From Bombella dulcis (GTDB lineage: Bacteria; Pseudomonadota; Alphaproteobacteria; Acetobacterales; Acetobacteraceae): a DNA stretch of 64,000 nucleotides. The stretch covers positions 124,001-188,000 of the forward strand of contig NZ_JANIDV010000001.1 of assembly GCF_026385505.1 (NCBI RefSeq), in the 5' to 3' direction. This document shows, in pieces, positions 62,232 through 64,000 of this stretch. How positions within the stretch are numbered: the stretch's first letter is position 1; each line of letters begins with the position of its first letter. The position numbers and the translations under genes are program-made. A model generated the notes under the pieces. That model ran no database searches and was not told where the DNA came from. It saw nothing but the letters and a program-made list of their open reading frames with translations.

Positions 62232-63137
62232 ATGCTGGAACTCAAGAGAGACGGGCAGAGCCTGACCATCCTGCCAGAGACGGGAGCCGCTCTTGGCCAG
62301 TGGCGGGTAGAGGGCCATGACATGCTCCGTCCGGTCGCCAATCCTGCCCTGCGGAACCAGAAGGGTGTTGCCGTGGGGGCTTATCCGCTCCTGCCTTACG
62401 TCAACCGGATTGCCGAAGGGCATTTCGCTTTTGGGGGAGAGGAATACAGGCTTGCCCCCAATATGGAAGGCTGCCCGCATCCCATTCATGGCAATGGCTG
62501 GGAACATGAATGGCAGGTGGCGCACAGAACGGACAGCCACGCCATCCTGACATTCGATCACACGCCTTCTGATGAGGCGGGCCGGGGAGAGTGGCCCTAT
62601 GCCTACAGGGCGGTCATGTCCTACGAGCTGCGGGCGGATGGGCTGCATGTCTCCATCGTGATCCGGAACAGTGATAAGGTCGATCAGCCGGTCGGTCTGG
62701 GGTTCCATCCTTTCTTCCATTCAGAAGCGGGGTCCCGCCTGAAGTTCAGGACGGACTCGGTCTGGCTGACGGATGATCACGGCCTGCCGGTCGAGAAGAA
62801 AGCCTGCGAAGGGGAATGGGATTTCTCTGGAGGGCGGGCCCTTGAAGGGCGGACACTGGATAATGGCTTCACGGGTTTTGAGGGACAGGCCGTGCTGGAG
62901 CAGCCCGGTGGCCTGCCGAATCTGACCGTGGAGGCCGACCGCATTTTCTCGCATCTGGTTGTCTTCTCTCAGCCGGATGAGGGCTATGTGGCCATCGAGC
63001 CGGTCACGAGCATGACGGACGCCATCAACAGGCCGGAGATCGCCGGGCGTGGTCTGCATGTGCTGGCACCGGGGCAGAGTTCTGGCGGGATGATCCGCTT
63101 CCATGCCGAGGCATCACGCCGTCCGGCGGAAGGCTGA
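62232..63137 (+). CDS. Aldose 1-epimerase (galactose mutarotase family)
   Basis: A beta-sandwich enzyme interconverting alpha and beta anomers of sugars. It has YPLLPYVNRIAEGHF, the conserved HPIHGNGWEHEW block with histidines, GLGFHPFFH and the C-terminal catalytic-glutamate region (VAIEPVTSM). Length is 301 aa. The ATG has AAGGAC upstream and follows uvrB by only 2 nt, so it is probably co-transcribed. Confidence 0.9.
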   Translation: MLELKRDGQSLTILPETGAALGQWRVEGHDMLRPVANPALRNQKGVAVGAYPLLPYVNRIAEGHFAFGGEEYRLAPNMEGCPHPIHGNGWEHEWQVAHRTDSHAILTFDHTPSDEAGRGEWPYAYRAVMSYELRADGLHVSIVIRNSDKVDQPVGLGFHPFFHSEAGSRLKFRTDSVWLTDDHGLPVEKKACEGEWDFSGGRALEGRTLDNGFTGFEGQAVLEQPGGLPNLTVEADRIFSHLVVFSQPDEGYVAIEPVTSMTDAINRPEIAGRGLHVLAPGQSSGGMIRFHAEASRRPAEG

Positions 63138-63142
63138 GCCTG

Positions 63143-63643
63143 ATGGCGGCAGAGAAGATCGCCCTTCACCGTTATCTTTCGCCGCAGGGTGCGGCCCGGA
63201 TGCGGGCGGAGCTGAAGGAGCTGACCCAGAAGGAGCGTCCGCAGGTCGTGGAGATCGTTTCATGGGCGGCGAGTAATGGCGACCGCTCGGAGAATGCGGA
63301 TTATCAGTACGGCAAACGCCGCCTGCGGGAGATCGACCGGCGCATCCGTTTCCTGACGAAACGGCTGGATCAGGCCGTGATCGTGGACCCGGCGGCCCAG
63401 ACGAACCGGAGCCGTGTCTTCTTCGGGGCTACCGTCCGTTATGCGGATGAGGAAGACCGTCATTATACCGTGACGGTCCTTGGCGTGGATGAGTCCCGGC
63501 TGGAGCATGGGGAGGTCAGTCTTCAGGCTCCGGTGGCTCGTGCCCTCATGAAAGCTGCCGTGCATGATGAGGTCACCATGCAGACACCATCCGGTCCCGT
63601 TCTTGTGGAAGTGCTGTCCATCGCCTATCCAGACCCGGCCTGA
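63143..63643 (+). CDS. greB: Transcription elongation factor GreB
   Basis: Rescues backtracked RNA polymerase by stimulating transcript cleavage. The N-terminal coiled coil (about 10-80) carries the acidic tip GDRSENADYQYGKRRLREID, a GreB-type sequence, and the C-terminal FKBP-like domain follows. Length is 166 aa. It starts 5 nt after galM. Confidence 0.93.
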   Translation: MAAEKIALHRYLSPQGAARMRAELKELTQKERPQVVEIVSWAASNGDRSENADYQYGKRRLREIDRRIRFLTKRLDQAVIVDPAAQTNRSRVFFGATVRYADEEDRHYTVTVLGVDESRLEHGEVSLQAPVARALMKAAVHDEVTMQTPSGPVLVEVLSIAYPDPA

Positions 63644-63701
63644 TATGGTGATATGTTAAGAAAGCCCAGCGGTCCTGAACTGCTTTTGCGGAGTTATTTT
63701 C

Positions 63702-64000
63702 ATGGTTCAGTCATCTCCCTCCCGGCGTCGTGTTGCAGTGCAGATGGACCCGCTGGAACACATCAATATTGATGGTGATTCCACCTTTGCCCTGATGCTG
63801 GAAGCCCAGCGGCGTGGGCATGAGCTGTATGTCTATCACCCCACCACCCTGTCCCTGCTGGAAGGCAAAGGCACGGCAGGCCGTCTTCAGGCACGGGGCC
63901 GCAAGGTGAGCGTGCAGCGGAAGAAGGGCGATCATGCCGCTTTTGGCCCGGAGGAGGTGCTGGACCTCGGGTCATTTGATGTCGTGCTGATGCGGCAGGA
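63702..64000 (+). CDS. gshB: Glutathione synthetase, N-terminal part (cut by window edge)
   Basis: The first 99 codons of an ATP-grasp glutathione synthetase. VAVQMDPLEHINIDGDSTFA and FALMLEAQRRGHELYVYHP are the standard GshB N-terminus, and FDVVLMRQD is starting at the edge. GGAG 8 nt before ATG 63702 sets the start. The rest, including the ATP-grasp domain, lies outside the window. Confidence 0.92.
   Translation, partial: MVQSSPSRRRVAVQMDPLEHINIDGDSTFALMLEAQRRGHELYVYHPTTLSLLEGKGTAGRLQARGRKVSVQRKKGDHAAFGPEEVLDLGSFDVVLMRQ

Noticed and set aside
1..64000. Insertion sequences, prophage, CRISPR arrays, defence systems
   Set aside because: No transposase, integrase, phage structural genes, regularly spaced repeats or known defence gene families were visible in any frame.

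Overview
The window is a contiguous, gene-dense, mid-to-high-GC bacterial chromosome segment carrying about 64 genes. Gene content and order point to an acetic acid bacterium (Acetobacteraceae, Alphaproteobacteria). The signs are the uppS-cdsA-dxr-rseP-bamA-skp-lpxD-fabZ-lpxA-lpxI block, rpmH-rnpA-yidD-yidC-engB, argB-dapD-dapE, def-fmt-truA, kdsD-lptC-lptA-lptB, Hsp20 followed by a DUF1150 protein, and one bifunctional (p)ppGpp synthetase/hydrolase. The genus is not provable from this window; a Gluconobacter/Bombella-type organism is an inference.

Layout. 0-11 kb holds mixed housekeeping and accessory genes: accA, a CinA-type domain protein, an SMP-30 family lactonase-like protein, a VOC dioxygenase in a low-GC patch, mutT, a large TonB-dependent receptor, a DUF815 ATPase, yajC, sodB, a 3-hydroxyisobutyrate-dehydrogenase-like enzyme and a NYN-domain protein. 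11-17 kb holds rpoZ, rsh, acpS, lepB, rnc and era. 17-30 kb is a long envelope cluster: pyrH, frr, undecaprenyl and phospholipid synthesis, MEP isoprenoid synthesis, site-2 protease, BamA, a Skp-like chaperone and lipid A synthesis, closed by a glyoxalase coupled to lpxI. 30-36.5 kb holds rpmH, rnpA, yidD, yidC, engB, argB, dapD and dapE.

36.5-42 kb is the most accessory-looking block: a CLC transporter with CBS domains, an AGE-family sugar isomerase coupled to hldE, and a sulfotransferase with an AT-rich 5' part and upstream region. 42-45 kb has truA-fmt-def on the minus strand, then Hsp20 and DUF1150. 45-49.8 kb is a minus-strand envelope set (rnd; kdsD-lptC-lptA-lptB; an unknown small membrane protein) with one tRNA-Leu(CAG). 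50-64 kb has gltD-gltB, pepF, an AarF/ABC1 kinase-like gene, an orphan hypothetical gene, uvrB-galM-greB and the start of gshB.

Many neighbours are translationally coupled by 1-8 nt overlaps: lepB/rnc/era, uppS/cdsA, dxr/rseP, lpxA/lpxI/gloA, rnpA/yidD, yidC/engB, hldE/AGE, fmt/truA, kdsD/lptC and gltD/gltB. Together the window covers much of outer-membrane biogenesis: lipid A, heptose and Kdo precursors, Lpt transport, and Bam and Skp. I saw no insertion sequence, phage, CRISPR array, rRNA or replication origin. I did not find a clear new multi-gene system. The best leads are the vestigial helix-turn-helix fragment and perfect inverted repeat around the VOC gene, the sulfotransferase beside hldE, the CLC protein lacking the inner glutamate, the basic insert in RNase III, and the poly-G tract upstream of a small membrane protein.
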